Source: an uncultured Pseudomonadota bacterium (lineage in GTDB: Bacteria; Lernaellota; Lernaellaia; Lernaellales; Lernaellaceae). Taken from it: 9,876 nt of DNA. The stretch covers positions 1-9,876 of the forward strand of contig CALBTQ010000469.1 in the NCBI GenBank assembly GCA_937967875.1, read 5' to 3'. The position numbers and the translations under genes are program-made. Within the stretch, counting starts at the first letter, position 1; the number at the start of each line of letters is the position of its first letter. This document shows, one piece after another, positions 1 through 6,556 of the stretch. The notes under the pieces are model-generated. The model saw nothing but the letters and a program-made list of their open reading frames with translations. It had not been told where the DNA came from and did not search any database.

Positions 1-45
1 GATCGTATTCGGTGACTGGAGTTCAGACGTGTGCTCTTCCGATCT
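1..45 (+). other. Untrimmed Illumina i7-side adapter (artifact)
   Basis: Positions 12-45 match the Illumina TruSeq read-2 adapter, beginning GTGACTGGAGTTCAGACG and ending GCTCTTCCGATCT. Positions 1-3 (GAT) fit the end of the P7 arm, and 4-11 (CGTATTCG) fit an 8-nt sample index; that split is inferred from position. This is synthetic DNA, not genome. In one frame it encodes MTGVQTCALPIS, fused in frame to the truncated first gene. In another frame it encodes MCSSDL. Any start codon placed before position 46 is false. Confidence 0.97.
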
Positions 46-1874
46 CGTTGCTGGTGACCGCCCTGGCGTTGGCGCTGCTGGGCACGCGCCTGGGTACGTG
101 GGCGTTCTTTTCGACCGCGCCGCTGTACCAGGAAAATTATCCGAAATATTTTTATCAGGCCGATCTGACCGCGCGATTCATCGCGGAAACCGGCGCGTTC
201 TGGGGGTACGATCCGACGTTCGCGGCCGGGCTGCTGCTCAACCCCGGCGCCGCGATCATCGCGCACAACCTGCCCGCGTTGCTCGGCGCGGCGACCGGAT
301 GGCCGGCGGCGGCGACGATCAAGACGATCCTGCTTTTGTTTTTCGTCGCCTTTCCGTGGCTGACCTACGCGGCCGCGCGCCGGCTCGGCCTGGGGCCGTT
401 CGCCGCGGCGGGAACGATGCTGGCCACGGTGCTGATGAATTACTTTTCGCTGCGCTACTCGTTCATCCGCGCCAGCATGGGCCTGTATTATTCGGCCACG
501 CCGCTGCTGTTTTACGCGCTGGCGCTGCTGGCGACGGCCCGCGAAAAGCCGTGGCGCTGGCCGCCGGTTCTCTTTGCGGCGGGCACGCTGCTGTGCTGGT
601 GGCACATCGAGCAGGGGCTGTTGTTTTTCTTCGCCGCATTCGTGCTTTTGCTTCGCAGCCTCCGGACGCTGGCGCGTCCGTGGCCGATGATCGGCATGGC
701 GGCGGCGACGATCGGCGCGGCGGCGCTCAACTGGCCGTGGCTGTGGCCGTTCATCCGTTTTCATCTGGCCGCGCTGCCGTACAACGCCGAAATCTACAGC
801 GCCATTTCCGTCGACTGGCACGGAAACGGCGGGCTGATCTTTTTGGCGATCGCCTTGTTGCAGCCGTTGCTGTTAGCGGCGTTGGTCGTGGCGCCGTGGC
901 GCAAAGGGCTGCGCGAAGAACTGCCGGATCCGTTGCGCGACCTGGCGGTGCTGGCCGGATTGCTTGCGTTGCTCGTCACGGCGATGTCGCTGGTGCGAAT
1001 TCTGACCGGCTTTTTCCCGACGCGCTTGCTGGACGTATTGCCGCCGATTTTGTTCGTGCTGGCCGGTTGGCGGCTCGAGCGAACGCCCAAACCGAAGAGT
1101 TACGCCGTGCTCGCCGCGGCGGCGTTGGTCGCGCAATCGGCAATGTTTTTTGCGCTTCTGCCGCATCAGACGTTCGTCAACGAGCCGCCCGCGACCTACC
1201 GCGCGCTTGCCGGCTGGTTGCGCGAGAACACCGACGACCGCGCGCGCATCGCGCTGGAAGCCAGCGGCCGGCCCAACCGGCAACCGCTGGGGGTGGATCC
1301 GTCCTCGCTGCTGGCCTACGACGCGCCGCGCCAGTACGTCGCGCTGCCTTCGACCGAATCGGCCAACGTGCTCTACCAGGCCTACTTGCTGGAAGGCCGC
1401 CTGGGTGCGCACGACCTGACGACGTTGGACGAAGCCGCGCATCGTCGCCTGCTGGCGGCGTACAACATCGGGTGGGTGGTCGCCTACAGCGAGCGGCTCA
1501 AGGAAGCGCTGCACGCGCGGCCGGCGCTGTACACGCCGCTGCACACGATCGATTGTCTCGAGATTTTCCGTGTCGAACGCGTGCCGTCGTGGTTTCTCGC
1601 GGGCACGGGGAAGGTTGCGGCCACGCGCAATCGGCTACGCCTGAGCGACCTGGTTCCCGACGAGCAGGGGCGAATCGTGCTGGCCTATCACTATTACGAC
1701 AGCCTGTCGTTGCGGGGCGCGGGGCAGTTGCGGCGGCAGCGCAGCCCATTGGACGGCTTCGGCTTCATCGAACTGCGCGACGTCGCCGGCGCAGCGGAGA
1801 TCGTCAACGATCCGTCCCGCCCGATGCCCACGCTGCCGCTCGATTACTTTTTCCTGCACGGACCGCCGCCTTAA
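46..1874 (+). CDS. Polytopic GT-C-like membrane protein, 5' truncated
   Basis: The 5' end is missing: the frame runs into adapter upstream of 46, with the first complete genomic codon at 48-50, leaving about 608 residues. It has many hydrophobic segments across roughly the first 370 residues, then a soluble C-terminal domain of about 230 residues after an FVNEPPATYRALAGWLREN stretch. After the first membrane segment comes a loop with an acidic residue (Asp codon 162-164, context YFYQADLTARF) and then FWGYDPTFAAG. This Asp-loop plus G/W-Y-D-P-x-F-x-A-G pattern resembles GT-C glycosyltransferases and the 6-pyruvoyl-tetrahydropterin-synthase-related membrane family, whose members are mostly uncharacterised. 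By family, such proteins would transfer a sugar from a lipid-phosphate donor at the outer face of the membrane. It ends in TAA 37 nt before the radical SAM gene. Membrane topology is well supported; the transferase role is inferred. Confidence 0.75.
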
Positions 1875-1875
1875 C

Positions 1876-1905
1876 TTGCGCCGTCGGGCGCGCCGGGGCT
1901 ACACT
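1876..1905 (+). promoter_or_regulatory. Candidate sigma70-type promoter upstream of radical SAM gene
   Basis: A -35-like TTGCGC (1876-1881) and a -10-like TACACT (1900-1905) are separated by 18 nt. Transcription would start around 1911-1913, essentially at the ATG at 1912. The spacer holds a small hairpin, GCGCC-GTCG-GGCGC (1878-1891), and an 8-bp palindrome GGCGCGCC (1887-1894). The hairpin has no T-run, so it is not a normal intrinsic terminator. This is a motif match only. Confidence 0.3.
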
Positions 1906-1911
1906 TTACCG

Positions 1912-3354
1912 ATGCGGGTTTTTCTTCTCAATCCATCCTCGCCGCGCGAAGTCGCCGCCGGGGTGTACAGTCAATCGATGCTGCCGATGGCCCCGCGCGG
2001 GCTGGCCGGGCTGGCCGCGATCGCCGAGGCGGCGGGGCATCAGACGTACGCCGAGGATCAGTATGCCTCGCAACGATCGGCCGCGCAGATCGTACAGTTC
2101 GTGCGCAATCACCAAATCGACGTGCTGGGCATCGGGTGCCTTTCGCCGAACCTGCCGATGATCGAGGCGATCGTACGGGGCGTAAAGCAGGCGCGTCCGC
2201 AAACGCACATCGTGCTGGGCAATTCGCACGCCTCTTATTTCGCCGACGAGCTGCTGCGCACGCTGCCGATCGATTCGATCGTGCGCGGCGAAGGCGAAAT
2301 CGCTTTCGGGAAGTTGCTGGTCGCGCTCGATGCCGGACGTTCACTCGCGGGCATCCCCGGCCTGGCGTACCGTGACGGCGACGAGGTGGTGCCGGCCGAA
2401 GTCGCGCCGCAGTTAAAGGACCTGGACAGCCTGCCCCGGCCCGCCTGGCATTTGCTGAACATCAAGGATTATCAGGCGCCGCCGCGGTTGTTGTTTCGCG
2501 GTCCGTTGGGCGCGATGGAAGCCTCACGGGGCTGCCCCAATCGCTGCACCTACTGCTCGCAGTATCTGTGGACGCCCAAGGTCGCGCGCCGCAAAATGGT
2601 CAACGTCGTCGACGAGTATCATTGGCTGCACGAGGAATTCGGCCTGCGCAACGTCGGCTTCGTCGACGGCATCTTTCCGCTGACGAAAAACGACGGGCTG
2701 GAGTTCGCGCGGTTGGTGCGCGAGCGGGATTTACAGCGCAAGATGCAATGGTTCTCGACCGTGCGCATCGACACGGCGGACCGCGAGCTGTTGCGGGCGC
2801 TCAAGGATTCCGGGTGCCTGTTTTTGCTGTACGGTTTCGAAAGCGGCAGCGAGCGGCTGCTGCGCGAGGCGCGCAAGCAACAGGCGCCGCGACAGGCCTT
2901 CGAGGCGATGCGCTTGACCAAGGAAGTCGGGCTGCTGGCTTACGGCGTGTTCATGATCGGCTTTCCGCACGAAACCGAAGAGGAAGCGAAACGGACGATC
3001 CAATTCGCGCTCGACCTGGATTGCGACGTCGCCAGCTTCGCGCGCGTCACGCCCTACCCGGGCACGCCGCTGTACGATCAATTCAAAGACTCCTTCCCGC
3101 CCAATCTGCCGTGGCGGCAGTACAACAACCAGTACCGGCCGGCGCCGGGCGAGCAAATGTGGCATCTGCCCGGCCTGAGTCACGCGCAGATCAACGCCCT
3201 GCTGCGCCGCGCGATGCTCAAATTCTACCTGCGGCCGCGCATCATCGTGCGGCATTTGCGGCTGGGCCTGTTCACCTTCCGCGAATTGCTGCAGGGCGCC
3301 GCCATGCTGGCGGGCGATTTGTTCTCGCGCCTGCGCGGCGGGGAGCGCCGATGA
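1912..3354 (+). CDS. B12-binding domain radical SAM protein (class B type)
   Basis: This 480-residue protein has an N-terminal cobalamin-binding-like domain (about 1-150, with VLGNSHASYF and the family motif GEGE at 126-129). A radical SAM core follows, with the 4Fe-4S ligands C208, C212 and C215 in RGCPNRCTYC. Further family motifs are GFESGS (308-313), MIGFPHET (348-355) and YPGTPLYD (382-389). Enzymes of this class make a 5'-deoxyadenosyl radical and often methylate unactivated carbon or rearrange rings; BchE and hopanoid enzymes are examples. The substrate cannot be read from sequence. A classical DxHxxG cobalamin motif is not visible, as is common in this class. I chose ATG 1912 over an in-frame TTG at 1876 because homologues start with an MRVFLLNP-like beta strand. 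The stop overlaps the next gene by 4 nt, suggesting coupled translation with the GT2. Confidence 0.9.
   Translation: MRVFLLNPSSPREVAAGVYSQSMLPMAPRGLAGLAAIAEAAGHQTYAEDQYASQRSAAQIVQFVRNHQIDVLGIGCLSPNLPMIEAIVRGVKQARPQTHIVLGNSHASYFADELLRTLPIDSIVRGEGEIAFGKLLVALDAGRSLAGIPGLAYRDGDEVVPAEVAPQLKDLDSLPRPAWHLLNIKDYQAPPRLLFRGPLGAMEASRGCPNRCTYCSQYLWTPKVARRKMVNVVDEYHWLHEEFGLRNVGFVDGIFPLTKNDGLEFARLVRERDLQRKMQWFSTVRIDTADRELLRALKDSGCLFLLYGFESGSERLLREARKQQAPRQAFEAMRLTKEVGLLAYGVFMIGFPHETEEEAKRTIQFALDLDCDVASFARVTPYPGTPLYDQFKDSFPPNLPWRQYNNQYRPAPGEQMWHLPGLSHAQINALLRRAMLKFYLRPRIIVRHLRLGLFTFRELLQGAAMLAGDLFSRLRGGERR
3340..3345 (+). promoter_or_regulatory. Ribosome binding site for GT2 gene
   Basis: GGGGAG lies 5 nt before ATG 3351, inside the end of the upstream radical SAM gene. 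It favours 3351 over the second in-frame ATG at 3357. Confidence 0.5.
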
Positions 3355-4085
3355 GCATGCGCGAGCAACCGACGCTGTCGATCGTCATCCCCGTGTACAA
3401 CGAGGAACGCAACGTAAACGCGCTGCTGACCGACCTGCGCGTCTGGGCCGAGACGCAGACGATCGATTTGGAAACGATTGCGGTGGACGACGGCAGCGAC
3501 GACGAGAGCGCGGAGTTATTGTATCGTCAGGCGACGGACTGGCCGGCGTTGCGCGTGCTGGTGCACGAACGCAACCGCGGCATGGGCGCATCGCTGCTGG
3601 ACGGCACGCGGGCCGCGCGCGGCAAGTACGTCATCTGGATGATGGCCGATCGCTCCGACCGCTTCGACGACATCCGCAACATGCTCACGATGCTGGAACA
3701 GGGTTACGATCTGGTCATCGCCTCGCGGGCGATGCGCGGCGGCGATTACGGCGAACTTGGCCGCGTGAAATCGTTTTTCTCGCACGCCTACTCGTGGACG
3801 GCCCGGCGGCTGTTCGGCATGGCGGCGCACGACATCACCAACGCCTTTCGCGGCATGAAAGCGACGCTGCCCGCGGCGCTGGATCTGCGCAGCCGCGATT
3901 TTACGATCTCGCCGGAAATGGCGATCAAAGCGCACCGCGCCGGCGCGCGCATCGCGGAAATCCCCACGGTCTACCGTTATCGGCAAGAGGGCAAAAGCAA
4001 CTTCCGTTTGCTGCGGATGGGCTGGCGTTACGCGCAACTGCTCCGGCTGCGGTTGTTGCCGCGCCCGCGCCGTTTATCCCTTTGA
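3351..4085 (+). CDS. Family 2 glycosyltransferase, DPM-synthase-like
   Basis: This 244-residue soluble GT-A enzyme lacks membrane segments. It starts with LSIVIPVYNEERN (9-21), followed by the nucleotide-binding VDDGSDDES (45-53) and then HERNRGMGASLLDGTRAARG. The metal-site region reads MMADRSD (97-103), and a later SRAMRGG follows (125-131). This is the layout of polyprenyl-phosphate sugar transferases such as dolichyl-phosphate mannose synthase, which move a sugar from a nucleotide donor to a polyprenyl phosphate on the inner membrane face. The basic, Leu/Arg-rich C-terminus (about 219-244) could sit on the membrane. The first Asp of the usual D-x-D is Met98 here. Donor sugar is unknown. 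It overlaps the radical SAM gene by ATGA and probably supplies lipid-linked sugar to the GT-C proteins on either side; that link is inference. Confidence 0.88.
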   Translation: MSMREQPTLSIVIPVYNEERNVNALLTDLRVWAETQTIDLETIAVDDGSDDESAELLYRQATDWPALRVLVHERNRGMGASLLDGTRAARGKYVIWMMADRSDRFDDIRNMLTMLEQGYDLVIASRAMRGGDYGELGRVKSFFSHAYSWTARRLFGMAAHDITNAFRGMKATLPAALDLRSRDFTISPEMAIKAHRAGARIAEIPTVYRYRQEGKSNFRLLRMGWRYAQLLRLRLLPRPRRLSL

Positions 4086-4089
4086 GCGC

Positions 4090-4119
4090 TTGCGGGCATG
4101 GCGTTTGGTGCTCTAGCAT
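4090..4119 (+). promoter_or_regulatory. Candidate promoter upstream of the 7-TM/propeller gene
   Basis: TTGCGG (4090-4095) and TAGCAT (4114-4119) are spaced 18 nt apart, the same geometry as the candidate before 1912. It lies in the 76-nt gap before ATG 4162 and would give a leader of about 36 nt. Motif match only. Confidence 0.3.
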
Positions 4120-4145
4120 GAGCCGCAGGACTTCAAGCAACCAAC

Positions 4146-4150
4146 AAGGA
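4146..4150 (+). promoter_or_regulatory. Ribosome binding site for the 7-TM/propeller gene
   Basis: AAGGA ends 11 nt before ATG 4162. The spacing is slightly long, but it is the only purine-rich site nearby and supports this start. Confidence 0.45.
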
Positions 4151-4161
4151 CGGGGCAACGC

Positions 4162-5868
4162 ATGCCGGAATCCGGTTCGTCGTCGTGGCATGAACTGACG
4201 TTCGTCGATCGCGCGCTGACGCTCGCGGCGGGGTTCGTCGTGTATCTGCTGCCGATCGGCACGCTGCTGCCCACGCACTTGGATCGTCACCCGCTGGCGG
4301 TCGGCGTTTTACTGGCGGCGGGGGTGATCGGCTTTACGCTCGGGCGCGAACGGTTGCGCGCGTTCCACCGTTGGCTGCCGACGGCGATCGGCGCGGTCTA
4401 TTACACCATCGCCGCGCTGTATCTGCTGCTGGTGATGCTGCTGGCGACGCTGGGCTCGTTGACGACGCCGGCGATCGTCCTGCTGTGGAGCAGCGCGCTG
4501 TTCGGATTTTCCCGTTTCGGGCAACGGCAGCTTTATTTCGTGCTGCACACGGTGGTTTCGCTCGTGCTGTTGCTGTACCTGCACAAGCACATCATGAGCT
4601 GGGAGCCGACGTTCGTACCGTTCGTCCTGCTGAGCCTGATCGCGCTCAACCTGCTGCTGGTGTGGCGACGGCGCGCGCTGGAGCATTTCGCGACGGCGGC
4701 CCTGTTTTTCTACGTGCTGGCGTCGCTGCTGTTCGCGATTTCGGTGATTCGCTACCAGGGGATGCCGCTGGACCGAGCGCGCGGCATCGGCGAACAGCGA
4801 GGCGTGCGGTTGCTGCACGCTTACGAACCGCAATCGCAAAGCGCCAAAGAAATCGGCAACGATCACATGTTCGCCGCGCGCCTGGCCGACGGCCTGGTGC
4901 TCGCTCCGCGCCAGCGCGATTTTATTTTTCTCAAACCCGACGGGCGTTGGCGGCGCATCGCCACCGCCGATCGTGCGGGGGATCGCTGCGTGTACGAGCC
5001 GGGGCGCGACGACGCGCTGTACGTGGGCGGCGTGGGGCGGTTGTATCGACTGGCGCAATCGCCGCCGGTGATCGACCGCGAGATCAAGGTGACGGCCAAA
5101 CTGCTGAACATGATCCGACTCGACGAAACGCACCGGCGTATTTTCGCGGCGCAGGACAACGGGCGTTACGTGGTGCGCATCGGTCTGGACGATCCGGCGG
5201 ACATCGCCTATTCGCCGCCGCTGCCCGCCGGGCGTTACCTGTTCGACGTGGCGTACGATCCGACGATCGACCGCTTTTACAGCATGGTGCTGGGCATGGG
5301 GCGCTTGTGGCTGCTGGAGGGCGACGCGGCGACGATGCAATACCGGCGGCAGGTGGAGCTGAACGACTGCTACGGCTTTTTCCTGGAGATCGATCCGGCC
5401 GGGCGTCAGTTGTTTTTCACCTCGTTCTTCACCGGCGAGCTGCTGATTTTCGATCTGGACAGTCTGGCGGTCGTGCATCGCGAAACGCTGGGATTGACCG
5501 TGCGCGATCTGGCGTGGGACGCCAAACGGCGTTTGCTGTACGTAGTCAACTACTACGCCGGCGAGCTGCTGGCGTACGATCCGCAGGCGCGGCAGATCAA
5601 GCGGCGTTACGACGTGGGGCCGATCGCGCGGCATCCGATTTTCGATCCGGCGGGCGACGAGTTGTTGATCCGTTCGAACGTCGGCATTTTCGCGCTGGAT
5701 CTGCAGCAAGCCACGGCGAAGACCTGGCGGCAGGAAATGCCGCAAGCGGCGCCGTGGTACATTGGAAAAGAACTGCGCGCGGTAAGTTTTTTATTGCCTT
5801 TGTTGATCCGTTTGGAAAATAATTATAAAGACTTGCTTTTTCCCCCGGTAAATCGGCAACCCGAATAG
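4162..5868 (+). CDS. Seven-TM membrane domain fused to beta-propeller-like domain
   Basis: I do not recognise a named family for this 568-residue protein. Hydrophobic segments fall at about 18-37, 45-60, 72-98, 102-116, 124-140, 150-167 and 176-196. The rest is soluble. From about 360 there are repeats of roughly 40 residues, each with a [hydrophobic]-D-P/D-A-x-x-R/D-x-L-[hydrophobic] hairpin followed by a G-x-L-x-x-[FY]-D-like strand: 361-400, 404-445, 448-486 and 490-522. This is typical of NHL/YVTN-like propellers, with two or more weaker blades probably between 235 and 345. The propeller probably lies outside the cytoplasm, binding a glycan, peptide or partner. No catalytic motif is visible. 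The tail (537-568) is hydrophobic then basic and is encoded by unusually AT-rich DNA. It ends 7 nt before the methyltransferase. Architecture is solid; function is unknown. Confidence 0.8.
   Translation: MPESGSSSWHELTFVDRALTLAAGFVVYLLPIGTLLPTHLDRHPLAVGVLLAAGVIGFTLGRERLRAFHRWLPTAIGAVYYTIAALYLLLVMLLATLGSLTTPAIVLLWSSALFGFSRFGQRQLYFVLHTVVSLVLLLYLHKHIMSWEPTFVPFVLLSLIALNLLLVWRRRALEHFATAALFFYVLASLLFAISVIRYQGMPLDRARGIGEQRGVRLLHAYEPQSQSAKEIGNDHMFAARLADGLVLAPRQRDFIFLKPDGRWRRIATADRAGDRCVYEPGRDDALYVGGVGRLYRLAQSPPVIDREIKVTAKLLNMIRLDETHRRIFAAQDNGRYVVRIGLDDPADIAYSPPLPAGRYLFDVAYDPTIDRFYSMVLGMGRLWLLEGDAATMQYRRQVELNDCYGFFLEIDPAGRQLFFTSFFTGELLIFDLDSLAVVHRETLGLTVRDLAWDAKRRLLYVVNYYAGELLAYDPQARQIKRRYDVGPIARHPIFDPAGDELLIRSNVGIFALDLQQATAKTWRQEMPQAAPWYIGKELRAVSFLLPLLIRLENNYKDLLFPPVNRQPE
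5800..5829 (+). promoter_or_regulatory. Possible internal promoter before methyltransferase
   Basis: Within an AT-rich patch ending the propeller gene, TTGTTG (5800-5805) and TATAAA (5824-5829) are 18 nt apart; an overlapping TTGATC (5803-5808) would give 15 nt. It would start transcription inside the last codons of the upstream gene, ahead of ATG 5876. AT-rich sequence produces such matches easily, so this is weak. Confidence 0.2.
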
Positions 5869-5871
5869 TGA
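5867..5871 (+). promoter_or_regulatory. SD-like site for methyltransferase (AGTGA)
   Basis: AGTGA lies exactly 4 nt before ATG 5876 and overlaps the TAG stop of the upstream gene. GGTGA sits at the same distance before the starts at 6557 and 9632. It favours 5876 over the in-frame ATG at 5891. Confidence 0.4.
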
Positions 5872-5875
5872 AGAC

Positions 5876-6544
5876 ATGAGCGATTCAACAATGACGAAGC
5901 AGAACGGATTGGTTCTCCGGTTGCGAAAATTCGAAATCAGGTTTTTCGCTTCGCCGCTGGGTTGGCTTTTCGGATACATGCAGAAGTACCTGGCTCGTTC
6001 GCTGTACCGCGACGCGGCGGTGAAGTTGGTCGACGAAAGCTGGCGCGGCAAGCGCATTCTCGACGTCGGTTGCGGTCACGGAACGATGCTGTTGGAAATC
6101 GGCCGGCTGGTCGGCGATGCGGACCTGGTCGGCGTGGATCAATCGCCCAGCCTGATCGCCTTCGCCAAACGCAGTGCGGCGATGGCCGGCAGGCGGAACA
6201 TGGAATTTCGCGTGATGGACGCACACACCTTGCGATTGCCCGCCGATCATTTCGACATCGCCGTGTCGACCAGTTCGATTTATCTGTGGAGCGATCCGGT
6301 CGGCGCGCTCAATCAGATCCACCGGGTGCTCAAGCCCGGCGGACGCGCATTCATTTGCGATCAGATGCGCGCGGATAATGCCGGGAAGATCTATCATTCG
6401 TGGATCCGCCAGCGGATTTACGGCTTCGGCATGCCGGCCTATACGAACGAGGAATTGATCGACTTTTTCGGCCGCAGCGACTTCAGGGAATTTCATTATT
6501 GGATCGACGGGATGGTAATCTGGTTCGCAGTGGTAAAATCCTAA
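5876..6544 (+). CDS. Class I SAM-dependent methyltransferase
   Basis: This 222-residue protein has the Rossmann-fold SAM-binding motif ILDVGCGHG (61-69). The acidic residue that normally holds the SAM ribose is D88 in VGVDQSP. Motifs that follow are FRVMDAHTLRLPADHFDIAVS, HRVLKPGGRAF and a C-terminal YTNEELIDFFGRSDF. This is the Methyltransf_11/UbiE-like small-molecule type. The N-terminus (about 15-50, FFASPLGWLFGYMQKYLA) is aromatic and hydrophobic, which fits a lipid or membrane-near substrate. The acceptor is not identifiable. It is 7 nt after the propeller gene and 12 nt before a radical SAM-B12 gene, so co-expression is very likely. It probably does ordinary nucleophilic O-, N- or C-methylation beside the radical chemistry of the neighbour. 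Confidence 0.87.
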   Translation: MSDSTMTKQNGLVLRLRKFEIRFFASPLGWLFGYMQKYLARSLYRDAAVKLVDESWRGKRILDVGCGHGTMLLEIGRLVGDADLVGVDQSPSLIAFAKRSAAMAGRRNMEFRVMDAHTLRLPADHFDIAVSTSSIYLWSDPVGALNQIHRVLKPGGRAFICDQMRADNAGKIYHSWIRQRIYGFGMPAYTNEELIDFFGRSDFREFHYWIDGMVIWFAVVKS

Positions 6545-6547
6545 CCG

Positions 6548-6552
6548 GGTGA
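6548..6552 (+). promoter_or_regulatory. SD-like site GGTGA for second radical SAM gene
   Basis: GGTGA lies 4 nt before ATG 6557. It pairs with the UCACC part of a typical 16S rRNA 3' tail. Confidence 0.45.
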
Positions 6553-6556
6553 ACGA

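Noticed and set aside
1878..1891. Hairpin GCGCC-GTCG-GGCGC as a terminator after the first gene
   Set aside because: Stem is only 5 bp and no T-run follows. It lies inside a promoter-like spacer and may be chance in GC-rich DNA.
29..2161. Plus-strand frame of 710 codons overlapping the first membrane protein
   Set aside because: It begins in adapter (MCSSDL) and reads as Arg/Ala-rich noise. The frame used for 46-1874 has membrane helices and a GT-C-like loop.
4118..4198. Small 26-residue reading frame in the gap before the propeller gene
   Set aside because: No ribosome-binding site, overlaps the real start at 4162 out of frame, and has no recognisable content.
4309..5745. Long open frame on the minus strand opposite the 7-TM/propeller gene (478 codons)
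   Set aside because: Its product is a run of Arg, Gln and His with no domain or hydrophobic pattern, the usual shadow of a GC-rich coding strand. The plus-strand gene has clear membrane and repeat structure.
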